From: SAR116 cluster alpha proteobacterium HIMB100
Lineage (GTDB): Bacteria; Pseudomonadota; Alphaproteobacteria; Puniceispirillales; Puniceispirillaceae
DNA: 64,000 nt
Assembly: GCA_000238815.2 (NCBI GenBank)
Contig: AFXB01000010.1
Location: forward strand, 310,001-374,000
Direction: 5' to 3'
Positions within the stretch are counted from its first letter, which is position 1; every line of letters starts with the position of its first letter. The notes beneath the pieces are model-generated. The model worked only from the letters and a program-made list of their open reading frames with translations, was not told where the DNA came from and searched no databases. Below, one piece after another: positions 8,099-17,195 of this stretch. A program made the position numbers and the translations under genes.

Positions 8099-8869
8099 CT
8101 AGAAATTATCCTTCCGGCCGCGGATTTCAGCAAACACTGCACTATCGGTTGCGTCAGCCATGCCTAAATGGGCCCGCACGGCCTGATCAGATGCGCGCAG
8201 GAACGGGTTTGTGGCCAGCTCTTCACTCAACAAACTGGGTACGGTTGGCTGGTTATCTGCACGTAACGCCTCAACAGATTTGACGCGGTCAGCCAGCGCT
8301 GCATTATCTGGATCGATTGTCACTGCAAACCGCGCATTTGCTGCAGTATATTCATGGCTGGAATATAAAACAGTATCTGCGGGCAGGACCATCAATTTGC
8401 TTAAGCTGTCCCACATCATCTCTGCTGTACCTTCAAACACGCGCCCGCAGCCGAGCGCGAACAAGGTATCACCAGTAAAGCAGACAGATTGATCAGGCAG
8501 ATAATAATTCAGCATATCCAGCGTATGACCAGGGGTGGCAATCGCCTCAACCGGGGTTCCTGCAAATGTCAGCTTGTCACCATCGACAAGGGTGTTTTCA
8601 ATGGCCTCATGACCAGGCTTGTCACCGGCAGGCCCATAAACTGTTGCCCCTGTCTGCGCCGCGAGCATCGCCAGCCCTTCAGTATGGTCACCATGATGAT
8701 GGGTCACCAAAATATGAGATAAAGTCCAGCCGGTCTGGTCCAGAGCAGCCAGATAGCTGTCCAGATCGCCCGCATCAATCGCGGCAGTCTGACCTGTCTG
8801 TGGATCATGCATCAAGACCCCATAATTATCAGAGCCGTATAAAAACTGATGAAACTGAAAAGTGGACAT
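8099..8869 (-). CDS. gloB: Hydroxyacylglutathione hydrolase (glyoxalase II)
   Basis: A 256-aa metallo-beta-lactamase-fold enzyme that hydrolyses S-lactoylglutathione to lactate and glutathione in the cytoplasm. The metal motif THHHGDH is near residues 57-63, with further ligands in ATPGHTLDM and FTGDTLF. The C-terminal substrate-binding region includes YSSHEYTAANARF and the usual NPFLR. The ATG at 8869 is chosen because AAGGAG sits 11 bases upstream; a TTG at 8878 is only two bases from that site. Length and motifs match GloB closely. Confidence 0.92.
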   Translation of the reverse strand: MSTFQFHQFLYGSDNYGVLMHDPQTGQTAAIDAGDLDSYLAALDQTGWTLSHILVTHHHGDHTEGLAMLAAQTGATVYGPAGDKPGHEAIENTLVDGDKLTFAGTPVEAIATPGHTLDMLNYYLPDQSVCFTGDTLFALGCGRVFEGTAEMMWDSLSKLMVLPADTVLYSSHEYTAANARFAVTIDPDNAALADRVKSVEALRADNQPTVPSLLSEELATNPFLRASDQAVRAHLGMADATDSAVFAEIRGRKDNF

Positions 8870-8941
8870 GGGCAACAAAACTCCTTGAGAGAAAAAATGA
8901 CGGCACAGCTGTTCGGCAGATATGCCTAGTGTAAGCGAAAA

Positions 8942-9643
8942 TCAACTCAGCTCACAAGTCGCAACAGACAGATGGTCCTGAACCTGTTTCAGGCTGTCCT
9001 GTCTGTTATAACTGGGCAGGTTGGCAAAGGCAGGGTCTGGCGGCACCCTGTCTGGTATTTGAATCACATTCGCCCCTGCTGCAAGCCCTGCGCGGACCCC
9101 GTTATTTGAATCTTCCAGGACAAGAACCTGCTCAGGCTGCAGCTCAAAACAAGAGATGACCTTGTGATAAATCTCAGGATGCGGTTTTGCCTGTGAGACC
9201 TGATCACCGCCAATAATCAACGTTAAAAAAGAGGCCAGCCCTGCCCGGCTCAGCTGGTCAACTGCCTTGTCTGTCCGGCTTGATGTCGCCACCGCAACAG
9301 GCACGCCCATTGCCGAAATATAGCTGACAAAAGCAACTGCCTCATCCTTAACAGGCACTTCATCTGCAAGGCTGTTATGATAGGTCTGTTTCCATAATTT
9401 ATCGAAAGCGGCAGCCTCAATCTGTTGCGGCAGATGCGCATCCAGAACAGGTAAATGTGCAGGCCCGGACAGCCCTGTTAAGGCAGCAAACAAGCGGGCA
9501 TCAAAATCCAGATGAAAAGCCGCGCTGGTTTGCCGAAAGCTATCCTCTGACAGGCGTTCTGTATCCAACAACAAACCATCCATATCGCAAATAACAAGAT
9601 GGAGCGCAGGTGAAAAACGCGGATGGTGAAAATAAGCAGTCAT
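8942..9643 (-). CDS. HAD-family phosphatase (beta-phosphoglucomutase-like)
   Basis: A 233-aa haloacid-dehalogenase-superfamily hydrolase. Motif I DMDGLLLDTE near residues 15-24 holds the nucleophile and acid/base aspartates. Motif II is VATSS, motif III a lysine in SQAKPHPEIY, and motif IV VLEDSNNGVRAG. A cap domain lies between motifs I and II, as in the beta-phosphoglucomutase-like subgroup. The substrate is probably a small sugar or nucleotide phosphate; it cannot be specified. The frame stays open upstream to 9949, but the ATG at 9643 fits the family and avoids overlap with the divergent amidase gene. Confidence 0.82.
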   Translation of the reverse strand: MTAYFHHPRFSPALHLVICDMDGLLLDTERLSEDSFRQTSAAFHLDFDARLFAALTGLSGPAHLPVLDAHLPQQIEAAAFDKLWKQTYHNSLADEVPVKDEAVAFVSYISAMGVPVAVATSSRTDKAVDQLSRAGLASFLTLIIGGDQVSQAKPHPEIYHKVISCFELQPEQVLVLEDSNNGVRAGLAAGANVIQIPDRVPPDPAFANLPSYNRQDSLKQVQDHLSVATCELS

Positions 9644-9745
9644 GATGCGATTAACAAACACAACCCTATCGATGTCTGTCAAGCGGTGAATTTTGTTTGT
9701 TAAGCTGACTTGCTTTGGCCGGGGCTGTATGGGCATGATGAGGTC

Positions 9746-10987
9746 ATGCTGAAAAAAGAGAACATCACCTATCTTGTTGTGCATTGTGCAGACACACCTG
9801 ATGAAGTTGATCTGCAGGCCGCTGATATTCACAGCATGCATCTTGGATTTGGCTGGGATGGGGCTGGATATCATCATATCATCCGCAAAGATGGCGAAAT
9901 TCAACCTGGCCGCCCACATTATTGGCAAGGGGCACATGTCTACGGGCAAAATGAAAACAGCCTGGGCATCTGTCTGATTGGGCGCAGCCAGTTCAGCCCG
10001 GCGCAGATGAACAGCCTGTCACGTCTGCTGCATCAGCTGAAATGCCAATATCCCGCTGCCGAAATTGTCGGTCACCGTGACATTCAGGACACCCACAAAA
10101 CCTGTCCTAATTTTGACGTACGGTCCTGGTGGCAGAACGCGTGTTTGCTGGCGGGGCAAACCTGCTACATTCTGCCCTCCTTTACAGGCCTTTATGCAAG
10201 CCCGCCAGTCTTTGGCCAGACAGAGTCTGTACTGGATACCGAATTGCTGTCAGGCGAGGCTGTATCTGTTTCCAGCAAAACCACTGAGCAGGGGTTTGTG
10301 TGTGTCACCGCGCAGACAGACGGTTATCAGGGCTGGGTGCGGTTAGCCGATCTGGGCCACTGGTCTTCCTCGCTCACCCCTAACGCAACCATCTGCCAGC
10401 CCTTCAGCATGATCACCGCCGGACCAGATGTGAAATCCGCACATCTGAAGTCATTACCCTTTGGCGCAAGACTGACTGTCACAGGCCCTACAATATCCGG
10501 ATTTGCACCTGTGTACAGCTTTGCTGATGACGGCATGCCCTTGACTGGCTATGTTGCGCGCCATCATTTGTTTGCTGATGATGATGCAGCGTACAATAAA
10601 GACTGGGTCAGCTGGGCAGAGGCCTTTATCGGTGCTCCTTATAAATGGGGCGGGCGCACCGCCTCTGGGCTTGATTGTTCAGCACTTATTCAGCTGAGCC
10701 TGTCTGCTTGTGGCATTCATGTGCCCCGCGATACAGGACCACAAAGACAGACCCTGGCCAGTGATGGCCTTGCTTGCGATCACGCTTTTGAGAACTGCAG
10801 CAGAGGTGATTTGATCTATTGGGATGGCCATGTGGCCATCTGTGTTGACGAAGACGCTATCATCCATGCGAATGCTTATCATCACAGCGTTGCGACTGAG
10901 CCACGCAATGAAGCCATAGAGCGGATCAGGCCCAGTGCCGGTTTGCCACTGGCCTACATACCCGCAGCAGCAATCACGAAGCGCTAG
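9746..10987 (+). CDS. Fusion of Amidase_2, SH3-like linker and NlpC/P60 peptidase
   Basis: A 413-aa bifunctional peptidoglycan hydrolase. Residues 1-130 are an N-acetylmuramoyl-L-alanine amidase domain with zinc ligands H14 (VVHCADTP), H110 (VGHRDI) and C120 (KTCPNF). Residues about 145-280 look like two bacterial SH3 domains. Residues about 288-413 are an NlpC/P60 cysteine peptidase with C311 (GLDCSALIQ), H362 (GHVAI) and H375 (HAN). It would cut both the glycan-peptide bond and a peptide bond in the stem. There is no signal peptide, so a cytoplasmic recycling role is likely. It converges with ampG with a 14-bp overlap. The ATG at 9746 is preceded by GAGG and fits the domain start. Confidence 0.85.
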   Translation: MLKKENITYLVVHCADTPDEVDLQAADIHSMHLGFGWDGAGYHHIIRKDGEIQPGRPHYWQGAHVYGQNENSLGICLIGRSQFSPAQMNSLSRLLHQLKCQYPAAEIVGHRDIQDTHKTCPNFDVRSWWQNACLLAGQTCYILPSFTGLYASPPVFGQTESVLDTELLSGEAVSVSSKTTEQGFVCVTAQTDGYQGWVRLADLGHWSSSLTPNATICQPFSMITAGPDVKSAHLKSLPFGARLTVTGPTISGFAPVYSFADDGMPLTGYVARHHLFADDDAAYNKDWVSWAEAFIGAPYKWGGRTASGLDCSALIQLSLSACGIHVPRDTGPQRQTLASDGLACDHAFENCSRGDLIYWDGHVAICVDEDAIIHANAYHHSVATEPRNEAIERIRPSAGLPLAYIPAAAITKR

Positions 10988-12335
10988 ATACCGTCAGGCG
11001 TTTGCGCATTGCCCACAGAATCGCCAGAGACGGGATCACCATAAACGCCGTGATGATGAAAAACAGTCCCCAGTCGCCTTCCAGCCAGTCGACCAGCTCA
11101 CCAGAAGACGAGGCCAGCAAGGTCCGCCCAAGCGTTCCGATTGACGCTAATAAAGCATATTGGGTCGCGGTATAATTCCGGTCAACCAGCAAAGAGATAA
11201 ATGTCACAAAGGCAACTGTTGCAAACGCAGCTGCTAAATCATCCAAAATGACAGCCACCGCAAACAGCCATTCGACCTTACCTGCCCAGGCCAAGGCAGA
11301 AAACAGAATATTGGTCGCTGCCATTACAACCCCAGAAATAAGCAAAGCCCGAACCACGCCTGATTTCAGCGCAAAATATCCGCCCAGCAAGGTAAACACC
11401 ACCGTAGTGATCCACCCCAAACCTTTGGAATAGAGGGCAATATCTGATTTTGAAAAGCCAACTTCCTTATAGAAAATGATCGACATCTTTCCCATGAAGG
11501 CTTCACCTATCTTGAACAGGAAAATGAAGCTGAGTATGGCAAGACCCATTTTCAGACCATTTTTCTGGAAAAAGCTCAGCAAAGGCATCAGCACGGTTGA
11601 GCCAATCCAACTGGCGGCCTGTGTGGCCAGATTATCGCCGCCCAATTTCTGTTGAAACGCGGCTTGAGCTTCTGCCTGCGCAAGACTGCGCTCTTTGGTC
11701 CCGGTCTCCGGGATCAACAACAGGCCGATATTACATAACACAACCAACGCACCCAGCAGGATAAACGTCATCTGCCAGTAATTCTCAAACCCCATCAGCT
11801 CTAGCTTGTCAGCAACCATCAGAGCAATCAGACCGCCAATTTTAAAGCCTGACCACCAGCCGATAACAGCAACAGATGCCCCGGCGGCCATTGCAGCTGT
11901 ATCTGCTTTGTCAATCTGTTCAATCCGCAGGGCATCAATCGTGATATCTTGGGTGGCCGAACAGACAGCGATCAGCAAACCTGCCCCGATTACAAGTGTA
12001 ATATTCACTGACGGTGCCAGCGTGGACCAGAATAACAGGCTGGCCAGGATCAGCACCTGCATCATTAAAATCCAGCTTTTTCGATGTCCCAGCCGGTCTG
12101 TCAAATAGGGCAGGCGCAACCTGTCTACCAAGGGAGCCCATAGAAAATTCACAGCATAAACAGCAAAAATAAGCCCCGCCCAGCCAACCGCAGATCGGGA
12201 TAACCCATCTTCTTTCAGCCACAGGCTGAGGGAGCTGCCGATCAATACCCAGGGAAAGCCGCTCATCACGCCAAGCAGGAAAATGCGGCGCATACGCCTG
12301 TCCAGAAATAATGAAAAACTGGTGACCTTATTCAT
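10974..12335 (-). CDS. ampG: AmpG-like muropeptide permease
   Basis: A 453-aa major-facilitator transporter with about 12-14 membrane helices. N-terminal motifs (LLGVMSGFPWVLIGSSLSLWLKE split across residues about 18-40, and SATQDITIDALRI near 135-147) match the AmpG group, which imports GlcNAc-anhydromuramyl-peptides for cell-wall recycling. The ATG at 12335 is preferred over an open upstream extension. It converges with the amidase/NlpC fusion, whose substrate would be delivered by AmpG. This supports a shared recycling role. It reads in the same direction as the broken arsJ, which ends 69 bp upstream of it. Confidence 0.85.
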   Translation of the reverse strand: MNKVTSFSLFLDRRMRRIFLLGVMSGFPWVLIGSSLSLWLKEDGLSRSAVGWAGLIFAVYAVNFLWAPLVDRLRLPYLTDRLGHRKSWILMMQVLILASLLFWSTLAPSVNITLVIGAGLLIAVCSATQDITIDALRIEQIDKADTAAMAAGASVAVIGWWSGFKIGGLIALMVADKLELMGFENYWQMTFILLGALVVLCNIGLLLIPETGTKERSLAQAEAQAAFQQKLGGDNLATQAASWIGSTVLMPLLSFFQKNGLKMGLAILSFIFLFKIGEAFMGKMSIIFYKEVGFSKSDIALYSKGLGWITTVVFTLLGGYFALKSGVVRALLISGVVMAATNILFSALAWAGKVEWLFAVAVILDDLAAAFATVAFVTFISLLVDRNYTATQYALLASIGTLGRTLLASSSGELVDWLEGDWGLFFIITAFMVIPSLAILWAMRKRLTVSSAS

Positions 12336-12404
12336 CTCCACACCCCCGTCTTGGCACTTTACCTTCTCACAGTCTACGTCAGGCAAAAGACTGCTGGCAA
12401 GATA

Positions 12405-13617
12405 TCATGCTGTTCGCGTGGGCAGGCGCCAACATATCGCTGTACAGAAAAACAGAAAAACAGCAGAGGCAAGCAGGCATCCTGCAAGCCCGCCCGCACT
12501 GTAACATACGCCCGACAAAATTGTTCCGATGAGACGTCCAGCTGCATTGGCGGCATAATAAAAGCCGACATCCTCTGCCACTTTCTTGGAGCCTGCATAA
12601 GCCAGAATAAGATAGGAATGCAGAGACGAGTTGAGCGCAAACAAAATCGCGAACACAAACAAACCTGCTACCACACCTGTGACCGGCAGCAAGACAAAGT
12701 CAGCATTCTGCGCATCTGTCATTGCCCAGAGACCAAGGATAAAGGGGACCATTGCACAGAAAACTATAGCCAAGCGGGACGCCGGAATTTCTGCTTACAG
12801 ATCGTCTGATCAGACGAGGAGCAACACTCTGCACACCCCCATAAAAGATCGTCCATATCGCTAGAAAGCTGCCCACCTACCAGAAATGCCATCCTGACTG
12901 GTATAAATAAATAGATATACCAACAACAAACCAGATATCACGCGCCCAGAAAAGAAACACACGCGCAGCGGCCAGAAGATTAACAGCAGATGATTTACTG
13001 AAAAATTCAGATATAGATGTCGATGCAGGCCTCTGGCCCAGACCCGCCGGCAGGGTGGCAAGACTGGCCAGCAGGACCCCGGCAAGTATCCATAAAGACA
13101 GGCTGAACCCTGCCACCGCCATGCCGAGGCTGCCAACAAAAAACCCCACTCCTTTTATCGCGTTCTTGGAACCAGTAAACCAGGCAACCCAATGGAACAG
13201 CTGGTCATTGGACCTCACACCTACAATCTTAATTGCCGCCTTGGATGCAGTTTTAGTGAGGTCTTTGGCAATGCCAGATATCCCTTGGGTTAAAACAACC
13301 CAAATAAAAGAGACAGCGGGCATCCAATGTGGCTGCAGAAAAGACAGTGACAGCAGGCCGATAATTTGCAAGCTGACCCCAGCCGCCAGCATCGTGCGCA
13401 GGCCGTAGCGGGTGGCCAGCCAACCACCAGCAAGGGTAGCGAAAATACCCGCCAGTTCATAAAACACAAACAAAAAGGCCAGCTGAAAAGGGGTATAACC
13501 TAACTGAAAGAAATGAAACAAGACCAGCAACCGCAGCGCGCCGTCAGACAGGGTAAAGCCCCAATAACAGGCCCCGACTTTCAGATAGTGTCGCCAGCCG
13601 GCATGTTCATCATGCAA
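12405..13617 (-). pseudogene. arsJ: Organoarsenical efflux transporter ArsJ, broken
   Basis: A reconstituted MFS protein of about 404 aa matches ArsJ, which exports 1-arseno-3-phosphoglycerate. The first 246 codons (13617-12877) read through TLSDGALRLLVLFHF, SGIAKDLTKTASKAAIK and TGSKNAIKGVGFF, all typical of ArsJ. They stop at an in-frame TAG at 12877-12879, where the expected residue is probably Gln. Beyond the TAG the frame continues with sensible ArsJ-like sequence for about 25 codons. A one-base shift near 12785-12800 then moves the rest into another frame (12773-12405), which holds NSSLHSYLILAYA and GFYYAANAAGRLIGT. Two separate lesions argue for a decayed gene rather than one sequencing error. 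It follows the ArsJ-associated GAPDH by four bases. Confidence 0.82.
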
Positions 13618-13621
13618 TCAT

Positions 13622-14668
13622 CTATACACCCTTGCTGATTACATAACGGGCCAGATCAAGCATCCGGTTCGCATAACCCATTTCATTGTCATACCAGGCA
13701 TAAATCTTAATCATGGTGCCATCAGTCACCAGAGTAGACGGCAGATCAACAATAGAAGAGCGTGTATCATTGACATAGTCTGAAGACACCAAAGGGCGGC
13801 TTTCCACACCCAGAATACCTGCCAATGGACCAGATAATGCCGCTTCACTTAAGCGGGCATTCACTGTATCCACATCTGTCGGCGTTTCCACTTCAAACAC
13901 ACAATCTGTCAGGCTGGAATTCAGCACCGGAATACGCACCGCATGCCCATTCAGCTTGCCTTGCAGGTCAGGATAAATCGCGGCAATTGCTTTTGCAGAT
14001 CCTGTGCTGGTCGGCTGAATATTGGTCAATGCAGATCGCGCCCGCCGCAGATCAGAAACCGGGGCGTCAATCACCACATTAGAGGTTGTGGGATCATGGA
14101 TGGTGGTCATCTGGCCATGGCGGATAGTGAAATGTTCATGAATGATCTTCACCACCGGGGCCAGACAATTGGTGGTGCAGGACGCAGCGGTCAGCAGCTT
14201 ATGAAGCGCCGGATCATAGCTGTCCTCATTCACCCCCATCACCACATTCAGCACATTATCAGTCATGACCGGGGCTGAGATGATGACTTTTTTCACGCCC
14301 TGATCAAAATAGGGCTGCGCAAGCTCTTCACTGCGGAATTTACCCGTACAGTCCAACACCACTTCTGCACCAGATCCTACCCAGTCCGTAGCGGCCAAAT
14401 CGCGGTTCCGGCTGACCGGAATGCGTGTCCCGTTGATCGTGATAGAAGCATCATCTGACGATATATCTGCCTGCCACCTGCCGTGAACGGAATCAAACTC
14501 CAGCAGATGGGCCAGTACAGCCGGTTCAGCCAAATCATTAATATGGACAACAGCCACATCTAGCTGTTGTTGTGGATCAAGACGGTCGCGGCTTACCCCG
14601 CCGAATGCCGACCGCACAACCATGCGACCAATCCGCCCTAACCCGTTCAGTGCAACTTTTTTTGTCAT
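13622..14668 (-). CDS. ArsJ-associated glyceraldehyde-3-phosphate dehydrogenase
   Basis: A 348-aa GAPDH. The NAD-binding motif NGLGRIGRMV lies near the N-terminus, the catalytic cysteine in AASCTTNCLAP (about residue 173) and the C-terminal WYDNEMGYANRM is conserved. The segment around PVSDLRRARSALTNI and the pairing with arsJ mark it as the ArsJ-partner type rather than the central glycolytic enzyme. In that system GAPDH uses arsenate in place of phosphate to make 1-arseno-3-phosphoglycerate, which ArsJ exports. The enzyme reads intact while its transporter is broken, so it may now serve only as a metabolic GAPDH. It is preceded by GGGGA at a good distance. Confidence 0.88.
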   Translation of the reverse strand: MTKKVALNGLGRIGRMVVRSAFGGVSRDRLDPQQQLDVAVVHINDLAEPAVLAHLLEFDSVHGRWQADISSDDASITINGTRIPVSRNRDLAATDWVGSGAEVVLDCTGKFRSEELAQPYFDQGVKKVIISAPVMTDNVLNVVMGVNEDSYDPALHKLLTAASCTTNCLAPVVKIIHEHFTIRHGQMTTIHDPTTSNVVIDAPVSDLRRARSALTNIQPTSTGSAKAIAAIYPDLQGKLNGHAVRIPVLNSSLTDCVFEVETPTDVDTVNARLSEAALSGPLAGILGVESRPLVSSDYVNDTRSSIVDLPSTLVTDGTMIKIYAWYDNEMGYANRMLDLARYVISKGV

Positions 14669-14851
14669 CGAAATATCCCCGTACTACGTCACGTTCTGTC
14701 CATGATAAGCGCTCAAGGTTTTTCTTCTTCTGTATCCCCTGGCTTTCGCAAAAATACAAATGACGATTTTGTGACAGATTTTGACAGCGCGCCTTTCCTT
14801 AAGGCAAAATAGTAATCAGAACATACTATATGCACAAGAAAAACACGGCTA
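14669..14851. promoter_or_regulatory. Divergent promoter region, GAPDH and YkuD genes
   Basis: A 183-bp gap between divergent genes. It contains AT-rich stretches on both sides, for example AAAATAGTAATCAGAAC near 14806 on the right. No ArsR-type or PhoB-type operator was recognised by eye. Confidence 0.35.
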
Positions 14852-15388
14852 ATGACATTTTTTGAGCAGATTCGTATCACCAAAACAGTATCTGGATATC
14901 AGTTAGCCGCTGATCAGCTCATCTTTCCTTGTGTTATCGGCCGATCAGGGATGGTTTCTGCAGATCAGAAAACAGAAGGGGACGGGGCCACACCCATCGG
15001 CGACTGGCCCGTGCGCGGCCTGTATTACCGGCCTGACAGAATAGCCGAAGATCAGATAAAACAGATCAGCCAGCTGCCCTGCAGGCCGATCACCTCCCAG
15101 ATGGGCTGGGTCGATGCCCCGGCGAGCGCTGTTTATAACCAGCCTGTTATTTTGCCATGCACAGACAGACATGAAAAGCTTTGGCGTCAAGATGGGTTAT
15201 ATGATCTGATCCTGCCTTTGGGATATAATGACGGACCAATCCGGCCAGCAGCAGGAAGTGCCATCTTTCTGCATTGTGCTGAGCCGGACACAACAGCAAC
15301 AGAAGGATGTGTTGCTTTGGCAAAGGCTGACCTGTTGGCCCTGTTGCCAGGGCTGGCCCCCACAAGCTATCTGACGATTTATTCTTAA
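14852..15388 (+). CDS. YkuD-type L,D-transpeptidase family protein
   Basis: A 178-aa protein with the YkuD catalytic motif HCAEPDTTATEGCVAL near residues 143-158. The spaced His and the Cys in GCVAL are the catalytic pair. Upstream motifs (KTEGDGATPIGDW) match the family. YkuD enzymes cross-link or trim peptidoglycan stems or attach lipoproteins. There is no signal peptide, which is common for the short YkuD proteins of the YafK/ErfK-like DUF group but leaves its location open. Its setting among amidase, MurQ and AnmK genes fits wall metabolism. Confidence 0.8.
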   Translation: MTFFEQIRITKTVSGYQLAADQLIFPCVIGRSGMVSADQKTEGDGATPIGDWPVRGLYYRPDRIAEDQIKQISQLPCRPITSQMGWVDAPASAVYNQPVILPCTDRHEKLWRQDGLYDLILPLGYNDGPIRPAAGSAIFLHCAEPDTTATEGCVALAKADLLALLPGLAPTSYLTIYS

Positions 15389-15420
15389 CGATTTATGAAC
15401 AAACACATCAATTTAACCGT

Positions 15421-15441
15421 CAAAACCGGTTTTTGATTTTT
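15421..15441 (+). terminator. Possible terminator after the YkuD gene
   Basis: CAAAACCGGTTTTTG is a near-palindrome (about 5 bp of stem around CCGG) followed by ATTTTTT. It lies 33 bases after the YkuD stop. The stem is short and AT-rich, so termination would be weak. Confidence 0.3.
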
Positions 15442-15515
15442 TGCATCTCTTAATTGTTTTGCGGTGTAATAAAAACGACTTATTGTATTAATTTTTTATT
15501 AACAGGATGTTGCGT

Positions 15516-16381
15516 ATGTCTGGTGTCAGTCTTCCTCCTTTTGAGCTCAGCCTCAACAAATTTTTTTTCAAGACAAGCTGAGGCAACCAATAACAGCGAG
15601 CAGGCGTTCAGCCCCCCTGTTAAGCACAGAGCAGATCAGCTTGTTATTATCGCTGCTCGCCATCGGCGTGTATCAGAAAGCCGGGGCACAAGACACAGAC
15701 GCAGAACTAATCATTACAACACTGAATAATTTTGGTGAGGTCACCCAGCTGATCTTAAGCGACGGCAAGCTGTATATTCTGACCGCCGGGTGTGAGCTGC
15801 AATTTGTGCGTATCGGCACGCCAGCAGATCTGGCCGCGATTAATGCGCTTTCGCCTTTGTCTCTGCCTGAAGCTGGGCTGGATATATTTCTGATCTCAGT
15901 TGCGGATATGGCCGGGGCAGATGTGTCCTCATTTTGTCTGAACAGTGACCCGGTGTCTGAATTTGTTGATAAGATCAGATATCAGGATGAAGGCGCGGAC
16001 ACCCTGACCGGCGGGTTTGGTGATGACACCATCTATGGCGGTGCAGGTGCAGATTTACTGACCGGCGGCACAGGCGATGATAAATTTGAACTTGAACTGG
16101 CTGATGGGGCCCGGGCCGCAGATATCATCACTGATTTTACCACCAATGATAAGATCACCATCACCAATCCGGATCAGGCAAACAGGCCGGCTATCGCGAA
16201 TTACGGCAGCCTGAAAGACCTGCTGGATGCAGTCAGCCTGCGCCTGGAGACAGATACCACAGACACCTATGATCTGAACATCATTTATAATTCAGGACAG
16301 CGGGGCGCAACTGATGAGGTGGTGTTGGTGCTGGATGAGTTTCTGGCCACAAATGATCTGAGCGATCTGACCCTGACCTAG
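15516..16381 (+). CDS. RTX calcium-binding repeat protein, frame broken at a T8 tract
   Basis: The main part (from about 15570 to 16381) encodes a protein with RTX nonapeptide repeats (DTLTGGFGDDTIYGGAGAD and LLTGGTGDDKF). A short domain about 110 aa before the repeats and an acidic C-terminus resemble type-I-secreted RTX proteins. This frame has no good start: only a TTG at 15641 without a ribosome site. A well-placed ATG at 15516 (AGGA eight bases before) opens a different frame (MSGVSLPPFELSLNKFF) that reaches a run of eight T at 15561-15568. A one-base backward shift there joins it to the RTX frame, giving about 288 aa. The site reads T-TTT-TTC, a slippery pattern. It could be phase variation, programmed slippage, a pseudogene or an assembly error. 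Confidence 0.6.
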
Positions 16382-16392
16382 ATTGACCTGAT

Positions 16393-17148
16393 TTAGGGGT
16401 TGCAATCTGCGGCCAGCATCGCCTGAATGTCAGCATGGCGAGCTTCAAGCTTGGCATTGCGCGGCTTCATTTCAGCCATCAGCCCGTTTTTCACCTTGCC
16501 CAGCAACACCATAATCTGTGTTGAAATCAGGTTCAGGCAGATTTTCTGCGCGGTTCCGGCCTTCAGCCGTGTTGACCCGGCCAGCGCCTCTGCCCCGGTG
16601 GCAAGACAGATCGGATACTCAGCCTCATCAAGCAAGGGCGCGCCGGAATTATTACTGATCCCAATCGTCAGGCAACCTGCTGCCCGCGCCGCCCGCAAAA
16701 CAGCTATTGTAAACGGCGTTTTACCGCTTGCCGCCAATCCGATCACACAATCATCTGGCCCTGGCTGAAGCGCGGCGACAGCCTGCTGCGCAGCAACTTC
16801 GTCATCTTCAGCATATTCAACCGGCTGCAGCAAAGCCGCCATGCCGCCAGCGATAAGAAAATCTGTGCGGCTGTCCGGCCAGTCAAAAGTCGGCAGTAAT
16901 TCTGTGCCATCCTGCACGCCGATACGCGCTGATGTGCCTGCCCCTGCATAAATCAGGCGGCCAGTCTGGCTGGCGGCAAGACGGGTATACAGCGCGGTAA
17001 CGGCCTGTTCGATTTGCGGCATTGCAGCGCGCACCGCATTAACAGCCTCTGCCTGGCTGTCCAGCATCACAATCAACGCGTCTGCTGTGTTCAGGCTGTC
17101 CAGCCATTTATCTGCCGAAAGACGGCTTTCAGTTGTGTGGTCTGTCAT
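16393..17148 (-). CDS. murQ: N-acetylmuramic acid 6-phosphate etherase
   Basis: A 251-aa SIS-fold enzyme that splits N-acetylmuramate-6-phosphate into GlcNAc-6-phosphate and D-lactate during wall recycling. Motifs include TESR near the N-terminus, LIYAGAGTSARIGVQDGTEL (about 64-83), LPTF, the PVEYAEDDE segment and AGSTRLKAGTAQK (about 191-203). The protein stops soon after KLEARHADI. It lacks the C-terminal helical domain of about 45 residues found in enterobacterial MurQ (near 298 aa). The catalytic core looks intact. It is divergent from anmK, whose product is the substrate of MurQ, with 47 bp between them. Confidence 0.9.
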   Translation of the reverse strand: MTDHTTESRLSADKWLDSLNTADALIVMLDSQAEAVNAVRAAMPQIEQAVTALYTRLAASQTGRLIYAGAGTSARIGVQDGTELLPTFDWPDSRTDFLIAGGMAALLQPVEYAEDDEVAAQQAVAALQPGPDDCVIGLAASGKTPFTIAVLRAARAAGCLTIGISNNSGAPLLDEAEYPICLATGAEALAGSTRLKAGTAQKICLNLISTQIMVLLGKVKNGLMAEMKPRNAKLEARHADIQAMLAADCNP

Positions 17149-17195
17149 GACGCCCAGTGTAGGCGGAACAGGGCAAACTTGTAAGAGGCAAAGTT

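Noticed and set aside
12877-12879. In-frame TAG in arsJ read as recoding (for example pyrrolysine or readthrough)
   Set aside because: No recoding signal or pyl genes are visible, and a second lesion (one-base shift) follows within about 90 bases. Decay or sequence error is simpler.
13622-14668. Central glycolytic GAPDH
   Set aside because: The adjacency to arsJ and the LRRARSAL segment point to the ArsJ-associated type. The glycolytic enzyme is expected elsewhere.
15454-15729. 91-codon frame before the RTX part as a separate secreted peptide
   Set aside because: It has a hydrophobic start but turns into Arg/His-rich out-of-frame sequence that overlaps the RTX gene. The frame from ATG 15516 joined at T8 explains the region better.
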